Shown one piece after another: positions 46,101 to 54,623 of a stretch of DNA of 64,000 bases (its first letter is position 1; each line of letters begins with the position of its first letter). The notes beneath the pieces are model-generated. The model was not told where the DNA came from and did not search any database. It saw only the letters and a list, made by a program, of their open reading frames with translations. The DNA comes from a bacterium (lineage in GTDB: Bacteria > SZUA-79 > Acidulodesulfobacterales > Acidulodesulfobacteraceae), in NCBI GenBank assembly GCA_021798875.1, contig JAJZBN010000001.1, positions 145,634 to 209,633 of the forward strand, written 5' to 3'. A program made the translations under genes and the position numbers.

Positions 46101-47138
46101 GAATTTTATAATATTATTTTTGTCTTTTGAGCCGTTTCTGTCAAACGTACATATTATTTTTCCGCTTTTAAAATCGCCTCCCGAAAAAACCGTATCTTTT
46201 AATGTAATTACAGCTTTAGACTTTAACCTTCCGGCAGCCGCTCCTATTACATTCACGTTTGCCCGCAGTTTTCCTTTTAAAGCCGGAAGCTCATCGAAGC
46301 GTTTTGAAAAAAAAGAAAGATCGCTTACTTTTAATATCGTAGTATCGTTAATTTTTTTAATAATTTCCGGAAATAAAATTTTTTTCTTTAATTCCAGAAT
46401 CCCGCCGGATGAAACGTTAAAATATTTATTTTCCAATATTACTTTTCGGTAATATACAAAACCTTTTGCATAATGTATCTCTTCAGCGCTTGAGCGGTAA
46501 AACCCTCCATATTTTAAATTGCCGGATTTTAAAAATATATAAGGAATATCGTATTTAAGATATATGCCGGCGTTTTTATAAACGAACGGCATTTTAGAAG
46601 GCTTTTTATAAACGGTAAGATTTATTTTTTTAAGATTAAGAAGTATTTTTTTATCTTCGTCGTTAAAGTTGAAACTGCCGCCTGATATTTCTATCTTATC
46701 GAATGAAACCGAAATTAAAGTGTTTGGACGCTTAACGGAAAATTCTTTTATTACCGAAGCTATTTTTTTATAGTTATAAAATTTATTATTCTTTATTAAA
46801 ACATATAAGTAGGGATTAATTATATTTATTTTATAAATATTTAACTTTCTGCCGAAAATATTAACGTGTCCGACGTTTATATCGATTTGTTTAATCTTTG
46901 CCAAATTTTTAATTTTTACGCCGTAAATACTTATTTGCGGAGAAAAAATAGAAAATCTTATTCGTTTTAACGTTACCGTTTTTTTAAGTTTTTTGGAAAG
47001 ATAAGAAGATATATAGGTTTTTGCTATATATGCAAAATAGGAAGATTCTAAAAAAGAAACGGCGCTTGCCGAAATTGCGATGATAATAAACAGCAGAACT
47101 GCAAGATAAATTTTAATCTTTTTGTCATATTTTTTCAT
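43122..47138 (-). CDS. tamB: Translocation and assembly module protein TamB
   Basis: A 1338-residue AsmA-like/DUF490 protein. One N-terminal membrane anchor (about 9-28) is followed by AsmA-like repeats with many FNG/FDG and KG-x-F-x strand patterns, forming a long beta-taco bridge across the periplasm for lipids or substrate proteins. The C-terminal ~350 residues are the TamB domain (VSIVSMLALGTSANSV, TRLSVSYSDIASSQ, ending FHFRFY). It lies 17 bp before the Omp85 gene and its start overlaps the response-regulator gene by 14 bp, so the three may form one unit. Confidence 0.88.
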   Translation of the reverse strand: MKKYDKKIKIYLAVLLFIIIAISASAVSFLESSYFAYIAKTYISSYLSKKLKKTVTLKRIRFSIFSPQISIYGVKIKNLAKIKQIDINVGHVNIFGRKLNIYKINIINPYLYVLIKNNKFYNYKKIASVIKEFSVKRPNTLISVSFDKIEISGGSFNFNDEDKKILLNLKKINLTVYKKPSKMPFVYKNAGIYLKYDIPYIFLKSGNLKYGGFYRSSAEEIHYAKGFVYYRKVILENKYFNVSSGGILELKKKILFPEIIKKINDTTILKVSDLSFFSKRFDELPALKGKLRANVNVIGAAAGRLKSKAVITLKDTVFSGGDFKSGKIICTFDRNGSKDKNNIIKFKKINLKTFNGTFSSKGSINLNEKEGRFKSVLKGIDVGKLIDFYDTEKIPQLKAEASGSITTFLNFGKNFYIANIEKINLLKPVEQLKFKNKKGINTIYRINYGNGILLNGAVLVNDKYIVIKHTGILSETVKGVLGGKINYEKKYLNLNFQASYGKLPKIGLVDKYKSRYFNPTAEGILTGNITGKLHDICFKFKNRFNRLFINGYTAPFTGTANFNITGSGKVIVKKVRLKENGTDGKGMFNFNGEIYKDKISRQELINGYFNAKNLAASHTGFFAVFNSEGNIEGKLKNPVLTAAGNSKKAVIYGQNVNKVNFKFSVTKKILNLYELRGLYGGAYFNSYGVLNFNGTAGRSANGQNGGGHDNYDINVVSNGINLSYLNFNFLKKYSVKGIADADLHLGGTFNLPDISGSVDAENVFVKDYRLGAIKAVVNSSKRKMKLRLFAMDNTLDTKAKILLEKGYPYNFITNIKMLSVNYRKTLFRLSGGIFGSGKLSNFKNSYIFSKLDYLYLKHGPFFLQNTKNIKISYMDRTVEFSGFKLKGGNNYFQLRGYITPRKYHIILNDRTDLWVLGIFTNKIINSSGFATASAVIFGPFASPEIYGFANIKRGLIEPSVYSSFAASRIFAQITFNKNMIYIKKARFRMLNGIFSARGVIRLHNFLPSYYRLGTNFNSAVYRASDYFYAKMSGRLGFSGRPDNPILYGSVKIKKAMYDKKINFSSFLLSYKRYNAVTQASPVSLTNPRLNVKVTSKKKIEIRNNIINTNFSADLNILGTLDNPVIIGTANAEKGDIFFRGTELKLSYANLDFNNRYKINPTFDVAARTYINQYIIRMNASGSMLNFNVNLSSTPPLSELSIVSMLALGTSANSVYASSAGGIAASEAASAIGGGVEQSVTGTISSYFGFKNMSITPGYSAITHSAAPQVTVSKNLTKRLSVSYSDIASSQSSQSATVTYKISPHISVIGVWENNELAPNNSNVFSEVGGNIVFHFRFY

Positions 47139-47853
47139 CTATAAATTTATAGCCTACGCCTCTTATAGTTTCAATAAACTTGACAGATTCGTCTATCTCG
47201 ATATTAGACCTGAGCCGTCTTATGTGAACGTCGACCGTCCTTGGTTCGACGAAAGAATCGCTTCCCCATACGTTGTCTAAAAGTTTCTCGCGCGAAAAAA
47301 CGTCCCCTGCGTAAGTCATCAAAAAAATAAGAAGTTTAAATTCTATAGGGCTGAGTTTTATCTCGGTATCTTTTACCATGACGCTGTGTTTAAGAACGTT
47401 AATAGTAATATTTTTAAAACCGAAACCGTCGGATATTTTCTCCGCCTTATTATTTTCATTTTCTACGGCGTTTGCCGGAGGCACCCTTCTTAAAATAGTT
47501 CTTACTCGAGCAAGAAGTTCCGCTACCGAAAAAGGTTTGGTTATATAGTCTTCGGCTCCGGACTCAAAACCCAGCACCTTATCGACCTCTTCCTGCTTTG
47601 CGGAAAGAAATATTACCGGAACCGCCGAAAAATTTGCCGTTCTTTTTATTCTTTTGCAAACTTCGTAGCCGTTAATATCCGGAAGCATTATATCTAATAT
47701 CAGCAGATCGGGCTTAAAAACTTCCGATGCCCTCAATCCGTCAAATCCGTTAAAAGCAAACTCTACTTTATAGCCTTCTTTAGCAAGATTATATTTTAAA
47801 AGTTCGACCAAATCAGGTTCGTCGTCTATTATAAGTACGTTGGCTTTATACAT
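47125..47853 (-). CDS. OmpR/PhoB-family response regulator (orphan)
   Basis: A 242-residue regulator. The receiver domain (about 4-118) has acidic residues D10/D11, phosphoacceptor D54 (ILDIMLP) and K106 (YITKPFS). The winged-helix DNA-binding domain (about 145-240) has SPIEFKLLIFLM, FSREKLLDNVWG and RTVDVHIRRLRSNI. No histidine kinase lies next to it. The ATG has no ribosome site, and a promoter (TTGACA, 17 nt, TGTATT) puts the transcript start at or next to the ATG, suggesting a leaderless mRNA. Its 14-bp overlap with tamB suggests envelope assembly as a target. Confidence 0.93.
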   Translation of the reverse strand: MYKANVLIIDDEPDLVELLKYNLAKEGYKVEFAFNGFDGLRASEVFKPDLLILDIMLPDINGYEVCKRIKRTANFSAVPVIFLSAKQEEVDKVLGFESGAEDYITKPFSVAELLARVRTILRRVPPANAVENENNKAEKISDGFGFKNITINVLKHSVMVKDTEIKLSPIEFKLLIFLMTYAGDVFSREKLLDNVWGSDSFVEPRTVDVHIRRLRSNIEIDESVKFIETIRGVGYKFIDEKI

Positions 47854-47860
47854 ACTAAAT

Positions 47861-47889
47861 AATACAACATAAAAAACGGTTCATGTCAA
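47861..47889 (-). promoter_or_regulatory. Predicted promoter of the regulator-tamB unit
   Basis: TTGACA (47884-47889), 17 nt, TGTATT (47861-47866); a TATTAT two bases further (47859-47864) gives a 19-nt spacer as alternative. The -35 element lies over the last codon and stop of the HD-GYP gene. Confidence 0.5.
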
Positions 47890-49061
47890 GAATTTTCCTC
47901 ATCTATTCTCCGCCTTGCTTCCAGTATCTCGTCTATGCCTTTTAAAAAAGCGCCGAAACAGGCGGGATCGAAAGCCGCCCCAGGCTTCATTTCGTCTTTC
48001 ATTATCCTGAGGGTTTCTTCCAGCGTATAAGCCGGTTTATATATTCTTTTATTTATAAGCGCGTCGAAAACGTCGGCTATCTTAGTAATCCGTCCGGAAA
48101 GCGGTATGGCGTCGCCCTTCAAACCGTTAGGATATCCGCTTCCGTCGTAATTTTCGTGATGCGATAATGCTATAACCGCGCCTTCCTTTAATGTATTAGA
48201 CTCCGAATCCTTTAATATATTATATCCTATTACGGTGTGCGACTTCATAATTTCAAATTCGTTTTTATCCAATCGTCCGGGTTTCAATAGAATATTATCC
48301 GGTATTCCGACCTTGCCTATATCGTGCATGGGAGAGGAATTCAATATATTCTCCCGATAAACGCCGTCCATTCCAAGTTCTTTTGCTATAATTGCGGCAT
48401 AATGAGACATTCTGGCAATATGGTTTCCGGTGTCTTCGTCCCTGTATTCCGCTAAAACCATTAAGCTGTTAATAGAATCGTGCTCCATTTTATAAACGTC
48501 GTCTATTGTTTTTTGATAATACGATTCTATGGCAAGCGTTATATCGATAGACAGCATTTTCTGTACCGAATTAAGTATCGATATAGACTCTTCGCTGTCT
48601 ATGCCTTTTTCTTTACAGCATTTTATAACGGCATTAGTTATAAGCGTATTGTAATATCCGTAACTACCTATATAAACCGAAGGAGATATCTTATAAACGT
48701 AATGCGCAAAACCGACTATAACCCTGTTAATAAAATAATTTTCGTCATACGTCAATCCGAACAGCTGCTTAATATAGTGGGACTGAGTAAGTTTCAGCTG
48801 CTCCAAAAGGTCGGGTCTTGAATTAATAATTTTAGCGGTTTCTTCGATATTCAGCAAATAATCGTAAAAATCCGAAGCTATTTTTAAAGAATTATTTTCT
48901 ATACATTCCGTTATTTTACCTATGCCGTCTATGTCTTTTTGCGTAAAATGAGTCAAATCTTTTAAAAGTTTTACATTGTTTTGACCGAAAAGACCGTAAA
49001 TGCCTATAACGCCCTTTTCGGTCATTTTATTTTTTTTTAATATGTCGTCCAATCTGCTCAT
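47886..49061 (-). CDS. Globin-coupled HD-GYP domain protein
   Basis: A 391-residue two-domain sensor. Residues ~20-185 are a protoglobin/globin-coupled-sensor domain, recognised by YDENYFINRVIVGFAHYVYK and SPSVYIGSYGYYNTLI; H120 is at the position of the heme-ligating proximal His. Residues ~190-380 are an HD-GYP domain with metal residues H246/D247 (HDIGK) and the signature HHENYDGSGYP (301-311), expected to hydrolyse cyclic di-GMP. It should report oxygen, NO or CO to c-di-GMP level. A clear ribosome site (AAAGGAG) precedes the start. No transmembrane segment, so cytosolic. Confidence 0.88.
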   Translation of the reverse strand: MSRLDDILKKNKMTEKGVIGIYGLFGQNNVKLLKDLTHFTQKDIDGIGKITECIENNSLKIASDFYDYLLNIEETAKIINSRPDLLEQLKLTQSHYIKQLFGLTYDENYFINRVIVGFAHYVYKISPSVYIGSYGYYNTLITNAVIKCCKEKGIDSEESISILNSVQKMLSIDITLAIESYYQKTIDDVYKMEHDSINSLMVLAEYRDEDTGNHIARMSHYAAIIAKELGMDGVYRENILNSSPMHDIGKVGIPDNILLKPGRLDKNEFEIMKSHTVIGYNILKDSESNTLKEGAVIALSHHENYDGSGYPNGLKGDAIPLSGRITKIADVFDALINKRIYKPAYTLEETLRIMKDEMKPGAAFDPACFGAFLKGIDEILEARRRIDEENS

Positions 49062-49104
49062 AAATTCTCCTTTTTTTAAACTGCCAAGACCTGTTTATTG
49101 ATAT

Positions 49105-50205
49105 TTATTGAGTTTTATTTCTATCGTATTCTTCCGCCGTGTCGGCTATTTTTAAACTCTGATTCATATTCCTCGGATGAAATTTTGCATGCTGTTCTTT
49201 CAAATGAGATATATCGGTATGCGTGTAAATTTCCGTAGTGGAAATACTCGAATGACCAAGCATCTGCTGAATCGACCTTAAATCCGCACCGCCCCCAAGA
49301 AGGTGAGTAGCAAAAGTATGCCTTAACATATGCGGAGTTATATTTTTATCTATTTTAGCGAGAAGCGCCGATTTTTTAATAATTTTCCACAAACCCTGTC
49401 TTGTTAAAGGCAGTCCTTTTGCCGTAATAAACAGATACGCTTTTCCGGTATTTTTAGATTTAACTGCGTATTTTTGCCTGAGCGGCAGATAAACTTTAAG
49501 CATCTCTTTAAAAGGCGTTCCAAAAGGAACTATTCTTTCTTTAGAGCCTTTGCCTATTACTCTCGCAAAATTTAAATCAAAGTTGAAATTATCCAGTTTT
49601 ATGTCCGCAAGTTCGGAAATTCTCAGTCCGCTTGAATATAAAAATTCTATTATTGCTTTATTTCTAAGATTTTCAAATTTGTCCGCATCCGGGTCTTTTC
49701 TTTTTCGTATTCTTCCCTGTCCCGTAAACTCGACAGATAAAATTTTTCTTATCTCTTCTTCCGTAAGAAAATCGGGCAGTTTCTTTGCCGTAAAAGGATA
49801 ATCTATATCTTTAAAAGGAAATTCCGTTACAATGCCGCGTTTAAATAAAAATTTATAAAATCCTTTAATAGACGAGTAAAACCTCGCCCTTGTTTTTCCG
49901 CTTAAATTTAATTCGGAAAGATAAGACAGGAAATCCTGAAAAAAAAGGGGCGAAAGTTCTTTAAAATTAATATTTTTGTCCGCTAAAAAGCCGCGAAATT
50001 TCATTAAATCCAAATAATATGAAGAAACGGTATTAAGGCTTAAACCTCTTTCTATTTTAAGAAAAGATATATAGTTTTCTATAAAAGCCTCAAGTTCGTC
50101 TTTTTTAATCGGATTTTTAATAGGAATCGTTCCTTCATCCATAATTTTGCATTTTGCCGTACTTTTGCATTTCATTTTGCCGCGCTCGAATGTAATAATC
50201 GGCAC
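49105..50205 (-). CDS. xerD: Xer-type tyrosine recombinase
   Basis: A 366-residue XerC/XerD-like recombinase that would resolve chromosome dimers. N-terminal SAM-like domain (about 38-125, FIENYISFLKIERGLSLNTV), catalytic domain with the Arg of SSGLRISEL, the Lys of GKGSKERIVPF, HMLRHTFA, LGHSSISTTEIYTH with the terminal Tyr. The GTG start at 50205 is the longest option; a basic ~25-residue extension and ATGs at 50175 and 50142 make a shorter start possible. It is 1 bp from aroB. XerC versus XerD cannot be decided. Confidence 0.9.
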   Translation of the reverse strand: MPIITFERGKMKCKSTAKCKIMDEGTIPIKNPIKKDELEAFIENYISFLKIERGLSLNTVSSYYLDLMKFRGFLADKNINFKELSPLFFQDFLSYLSELNLSGKTRARFYSSIKGFYKFLFKRGIVTEFPFKDIDYPFTAKKLPDFLTEEEIRKILSVEFTGQGRIRKRKDPDADKFENLRNKAIIEFLYSSGLRISELADIKLDNFNFDLNFARVIGKGSKERIVPFGTPFKEMLKVYLPLRQKYAVKSKNTGKAYLFITAKGLPLTRQGLWKIIKKSALLAKIDKNITPHMLRHTFATHLLGGGADLRSIQQMLGHSSISTTEIYTHTDISHLKEQHAKFHPRNMNQSLKIADTAEEYDRNKTQ

Positions 50206-50206
50206 T

Positions 50207-51343
50207 TTAATAATTTTGCGTTTTTTTTAACTTCACCGACTCGGTCAAATAGTTAAATATAAGTCCAAAATCCAGCATTTTAAATTCATATGCTCCTATT
50301 CCTTTTATAAGCACGAATTTTATCTGTTTATCCGCCACTTTTTTGTCTAATTTCATTGCGTTTACGTACTGTTCGGGAGTAAAATCCGGAACGTCCGCCG
50401 GCAGACCCGAATTTATTATTAAATTTTTAATTCTCGCTGCGTCTTCATCGCCGCACAATCCAAGATGTTTAGAGAGATTTGCGGCAAAAACCATTCCTAT
50501 GGCTACCGCCTCGCCGTGTTTAATATTTTCATAATTATATAAAGTCTCTACCGCATGCCCCAGACTGTGCCCGAAATTTAAAACGGAACGCAGTCCCGAT
50601 TCTTTCTCGTCCTGATTGACTATATCAGCTTTAATAGAACACGACTTTTCAATTATATGAATTAAACATTTTTCGTCGTAAGCAAGGATTTTTTTATAAT
50701 TAGATTCGAGATAGGAAAAAAAATTTGCGTCTAACGAAGCTCCGTATTTTATGACTTCGGCAAATCCGTTGGCTAACTCTCTTTTATCCAGCGTTTTAAG
50801 AAGATTTACGTCGATAAATACGGCTCTCGGCTGATAAAAAGAGCCTATAAGATTTTTTCCTTTAGGATGGTCTATGCCCGTTTTTCCGCCTACGCTCGAA
50901 TCTACGTCGGCAAGCAAAGTAGTCGGAACCTGAATGAAGTTAATTCCCCTTAGATACGTAGCCGCGGCAAATCCCGCAATATCGCCGACAACTCCGCCTC
51001 CGAAAGCTATTATATAATCGGACCTTTCCATCCTTTTATCTATAAGCCGGTCGTAAATATCCGAAAGATATTTAAGGCTCTTGGTAGATTCCCCGTCGGG
51101 AAGGACGATAAAATCAAAATTTTCTATTCCGCATTTTTTAAGAAAATCGGAAAATTTATCTCCGTATAAACCATGAACGGTTTTAGAAGTTACGGCTAAA
51201 AACCCCGCTTTTAAATTTACGGCGGCGGAATTTAAAAGCGAAACCGCTTTATCCGCTGAAACTCCGCCTATAATTCCGGCGTCTATTACTATATCGTAGC
51301 CGTTTTTCTTTCCGCCTGTTTCCGGTTCGACCCTTATTTTCAT
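50207..51343 (-). CDS. aroB: 3-dehydroquinate synthase
   Basis: A 378-residue NAD-dependent enzyme that makes 3-dehydroquinate from DAHP. Signatures: AFGGGVVGDIAGFAAATYLR, QVPTTLLADVDSSVGGKTGI, metal-binding ANGFAEVIKYG and LNFGHSLGHAVE. It is the only other shikimate gene beside aroD (26.4 kb). It is co-directional with the recombinase and 78 bp downstream of the helicase. Confidence 0.95.
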   Translation of the reverse strand: MKIRVEPETGGKKNGYDIVIDAGIIGGVSADKAVSLLNSAAVNLKAGFLAVTSKTVHGLYGDKFSDFLKKCGIENFDFIVLPDGESTKSLKYLSDIYDRLIDKRMERSDYIIAFGGGVVGDIAGFAAATYLRGINFIQVPTTLLADVDSSVGGKTGIDHPKGKNLIGSFYQPRAVFIDVNLLKTLDKRELANGFAEVIKYGASLDANFFSYLESNYKKILAYDEKCLIHIIEKSCSIKADIVNQDEKESGLRSVLNFGHSLGHAVETLYNYENIKHGEAVAIGMVFAANLSKHLGLCGDEDAARIKNLIINSGLPADVPDFTPEQYVNAMKLDKKVADKQIKFVLIKGIGAYEFKMLDFGLIFNYLTESVKLKKTQNY

Positions 51344-51421
51344 ACCGTATGCTTCAGCTTTACTAAAAAAATAAAATTATAATTTATATATTATATTATT
51401 TTATAAATCAAATATTTTAAC

Positions 51422-52897
51422 TTATTTAACCTTGGCGGACTTAGAATTAGAAAAAGAATTTTTTGAAAAATTCTGTCTTTTGGAATTTCCGAATCTGTAT
51501 GAATTTAACGGTTTTTTTGAACTTTGCGTACCCGTAAACCCTGACGGCTTAAAAGATTTTGCAGTATTTGCCGAAATATTTAAATCGTTAGAAAAGCCTC
51601 TTTCCGCCCCTGCGTTAAAACGGCTCTGTCTTCCTCTCGACGTTTTACGCTGAGCCGTTCTCGGCCTTCCTTTAAACTGTCCGTCGTAATTGTTATGCGA
51701 CACGGTCTTTTCCTCCGCCGCTATATTAATATTTGCGGGAGGCACGAAACTGTCGAACATAACCCTCGGTATTTCACGTTTTATAAACCTTTCTATCTCT
51801 TTCAAGAAACGCATTTCTTCTCTGTCAACTAATGAAACCGCTCTTCCGCTTGACCCCGCTCTTCCGGTTCTTCCAATGCGGTGAACGTAATCTTCGGCTG
51901 CGTTAGGCAGTTCAAAATTGACCACATACGGCAGGCGGTCTATATCGATACCTCTCGACGCCACGTCCGTAGCAACCAAAGCGGTTACCGAACCGTTTTT
52001 AAACTGATTGAGCGCCTTAATTCTTGCGGGCTGGCTTTTGTTTCCGTGTATTGCGGTCGCCGAAATTCCGTCTGCCGCAAGCTTATCCGCAAGCCTGTTC
52101 GCTCCGTTTTTAGTGCGCGTAAAAATAAGCACCTGCTCCCATTTATGATGTTTAATGAGATGAGATAACAGATGGCTTTTTAACTTCTGCGAAACCATAT
52201 GGACGCTCTGATCGACTAATTCCGAAGCCGAATTCTGTTTTTCTCCCTGCACGAAAGCAGGATTGCGAAGAACAAACTCGGACAGCGACTTTATTTTTTC
52301 CGAAAAAGTTGCCGAAAACAACAGATTTTGCCTCTGTTTCGGCAAAAGCGCTATAATTTTTTTAATATCGACTATAAAACCCATATCCAGCATTCTGTCC
52401 GCTTCGTCCAGAACTAAAATTTGAATTCCCGATAAATCCACCGTCCTTTGTCCCGCATGGTCGAGAAGTCTTCCTGGCGTAGCCACTAATATATCCACGT
52501 TGCGCCTTAAAGCCTTTATCTGCGGAACTATGCTCATTCCTCCAAAAACGGACGTCGATTTAAGCGGAAGGTATTTTCCGTACATTTTCACCGATTCCTC
52601 GACCTGCACAGCAAGCTCTCTCGTAGGAACCAGCACTAAGCACCTCGGCTTAGACTTTAAATTATTATTGGAATTTGAAAGCATATGAAGTATAGGAAGC
52701 GTAAAAGCCGCCGTTTTCCCCGTTCCGGTCTGCGCTCCCGCAAGAAGGTCCTTTCCCGAAAGCACTATCGGGATAGACTTAGCCTGAACCGCCGTCGGAT
52801 TTTCATAACCCGCATCGGCAATCGCCTTCATCAAATTTTCCGATAAATTTAAATCTTTAAAACTCATTTCTTCAACCGTCTTTAATTTTTGCAACAT
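51422..52897 (-). CDS. DEAD-box RNA helicase (RhlE/DeaD group)
   Basis: A 491-residue helicase. Q-motif region FKDLNLSENLMKAIADAGY, motif I AQTGTGKT, motif II DEAD, motif III SAT, and motif VI HRIGRTGR are all present. The last ~95 residues are a basic Arg/Lys/Ser/Asn-rich tail with no fold, the usual RNA-binding tail of RhlE-like proteins. It probably acts in ribosome assembly or mRNA turnover, particularly at low temperature. AGGAGG lies ~12 nt before the start. Confidence 0.93.
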   Translation of the reverse strand: MLQKLKTVEEMSFKDLNLSENLMKAIADAGYENPTAVQAKSIPIVLSGKDLLAGAQTGTGKTAAFTLPILHMLSNSNNNLKSKPRCLVLVPTRELAVQVEESVKMYGKYLPLKSTSVFGGMSIVPQIKALRRNVDILVATPGRLLDHAGQRTVDLSGIQILVLDEADRMLDMGFIVDIKKIIALLPKQRQNLLFSATFSEKIKSLSEFVLRNPAFVQGEKQNSASELVDQSVHMVSQKLKSHLLSHLIKHHKWEQVLIFTRTKNGANRLADKLAADGISATAIHGNKSQPARIKALNQFKNGSVTALVATDVASRGIDIDRLPYVVNFELPNAAEDYVHRIGRTGRAGSSGRAVSLVDREEMRFLKEIERFIKREIPRVMFDSFVPPANINIAAEEKTVSHNNYDGQFKGRPRTAQRKTSRGRQSRFNAGAERGFSNDLNISANTAKSFKPSGFTGTQSSKKPLNSYRFGNSKRQNFSKNSFSNSKSAKVK

Positions 52898-53248
52898 TTC
52901 TTTAAAATCCTCCTGTTTTTATACAAATTAACACTGCGAATAGTTTTATTTCAGAGGAATATTTAAAGAAAAGTCTTTAAAGGGATACCGCGCTTTTAAC
53001 TTTAACAATGTCGATATATATATTTAATATTTTTTTATTTTTTAATTATACCTCATATACAGATTTTATGCAAATATCTTTCCGTTTAATCCGTTTAATT
53101 TATTTCCTTGTTCATTTCATTATATTAATCCAAACGATATAAAGCAAGGAATCGTTGCCATAATTATTTAAAAAAGCTATAATTTTAATAAAATAAAATT
53201 AATTTAACTTAATTTAACTTAATAAAAATCTGCAATTAACAATTAATA
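52898..53248. other. Intergenic region between divergent helicase and glycan cluster
   Basis: About 350 AT-rich bases between the helicase gene (minus) and the glycan cluster (plus). Apart from the promoter at 53155-53183 and the helicase ribosome site I see no gene, no stable RNA and no strong hairpin. Confidence 0.6.
53155..53183 (+). promoter_or_regulatory. Predicted sigma70-type promoter of the glycan cluster
   Basis: TTGCCA (53155-53160), 17 nt, TATAAT (53178-53183), about 65 bp before the first glycosyltransferase gene. Confidence 0.7.
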
Positions 53249-54436
53249 ATGAATATTCTACACATAATATCTTCGAGGGGCTGGGGAGGGGCGGAAAATT
53301 CAGCCGTTTATCTTGCCAAAACGCAAATTGAAAAAGGGAATTCGGCTTTTTTATTTATTCATTCGCTTAACGAAAAGCTTATAAATATCCTAAAAAATAA
53401 CGGCGTTAATTTTTATTCTGCATTTAATCCCGAAAGAAAAAATATATACGCCTTAAATAAAATTATAAAAATATGCCGAAAAAACAATATAGATATTATA
53501 CATACCCATCTTGGCACAGGAAGTTACCTTGGGGTTATAGCAGGAAACTTTCTTAAAATTCCAGTCGTCAGCACTATAAACATATTCAGCGGTTATCATT
53601 ATTACGCGCTTGCAGACGCATTATGTTTTGATAGCAATGCCGTTAAAGACTATCATATAAAATACTTTTCCACCCCGAAATATTTAAAATACAAACCTAA
53701 TTTAATAGAATCGGCAGTCAACAAACTTTTTAAATTTTCTTACAAAACCGTTAACGATATAAATGAAATAAAAAATAAATCTTACGTATTATACGAAAGA
53801 ATAGACGAATCGCATTTCATTAATTACAAAGACCGGTTAAACGAATTCGATAATTATTTCAACATAGGTATTACCGGAAGAATTGACGAACAGAAAGGTC
53901 AAATTTATTTTATAGAAGCGGCAGAACTTTTAATTAAAGAATATAAAGAAAATTCGGCTTTTAAATCAAAAATAAAACCGCTTATGTTTCATATAGTAGG
54001 AAGCGGTAAAACGGAAAAAGATTTAAAACGGATAACCGAAAGTAAGGATATTGACAAAAATTTTAGATTCTGGGGATATCAAAAAGACGTCAGAAAATTC
54101 GTCAATACTTTCGACGTCTGCGTTTCTTGTTCGTTAAACGAACCTTTCGGTATTAATAATCTGGAATACATGTTTATGCAAAAACCGTGCATAGCTTCCA
54201 ATACCGGCGGAATCCCCGAAGTTTTCGGCGATACCAATATACTTGTGCCTCCTAAAGACCCTTTTAAACTCAAAGAAGCAATTAAACTTTATATAGAAAA
54301 CGAAAACTTTAAAAACGAACAAGCCGTCAATGGTTTCGAAAGAGCCAAAAAATTTTTTTCTTCCGATATCTGCTATAAAAACGTCATGGACGTTTACGCA
54401 AAGGTTTTAAAAAGACAAGCTCGCAATGCAAAATAA
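53249..54436 (+). CDS. Glycosyltransferase family 4 (GT-B fold)
   Basis: A 395-residue GT-B enzyme. N-terminal acceptor domain with RGWGGAENSAVYLAKTQIEKG; C-terminal donor domain (~195-390) with IGITGRIDEQKG, FRFWGYQKDVRKF, and the nucleotide-sugar segment SLNEPFGINNLEYMFMQKPC followed by NTGGIPEVFGD. It likely adds a sugar to a lipopolysaccharide or exopolysaccharide unit. First gene of the plus-strand glycan cluster; weak ribosome site. Confidence 0.88.
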   Translation: MNILHIISSRGWGGAENSAVYLAKTQIEKGNSAFLFIHSLNEKLINILKNNGVNFYSAFNPERKNIYALNKIIKICRKNNIDIIHTHLGTGSYLGVIAGNFLKIPVVSTINIFSGYHYYALADALCFDSNAVKDYHIKYFSTPKYLKYKPNLIESAVNKLFKFSYKTVNDINEIKNKSYVLYERIDESHFINYKDRLNEFDNYFNIGITGRIDEQKGQIYFIEAAELLIKEYKENSAFKSKIKPLMFHIVGSGKTEKDLKRITESKDIDKNFRFWGYQKDVRKFVNTFDVCVSCSLNEPFGINNLEYMFMQKPCIASNTGGIPEVFGDTNILVPPKDPFKLKEAIKLYIENENFKNEQAVNGFERAKKFFSSDICYKNVMDVYAKVLKRQARNAK

Positions 54437-54623
54437 AAATGTAATAAATATAATAAATGTAAATAATACAAGGCTATAATAACTATAATTATAACTATAG
54501 ATAGAACCATCACTAAAGCTATAAACAATAATAATTAATAATTATAATAATTAATTATTATAAACAATAACTATCTATAAAATTTATTAGAAATGACATT
54601 AATGCCATGAATAAATAAACACC

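Noticed and set aside
54437-54623. AT palindromes between the GT4 gene and the first membrane protein.
   Set aside because: Low-complexity ATTAAT runs; no T-tract hairpin of useful strength and no conserved element.
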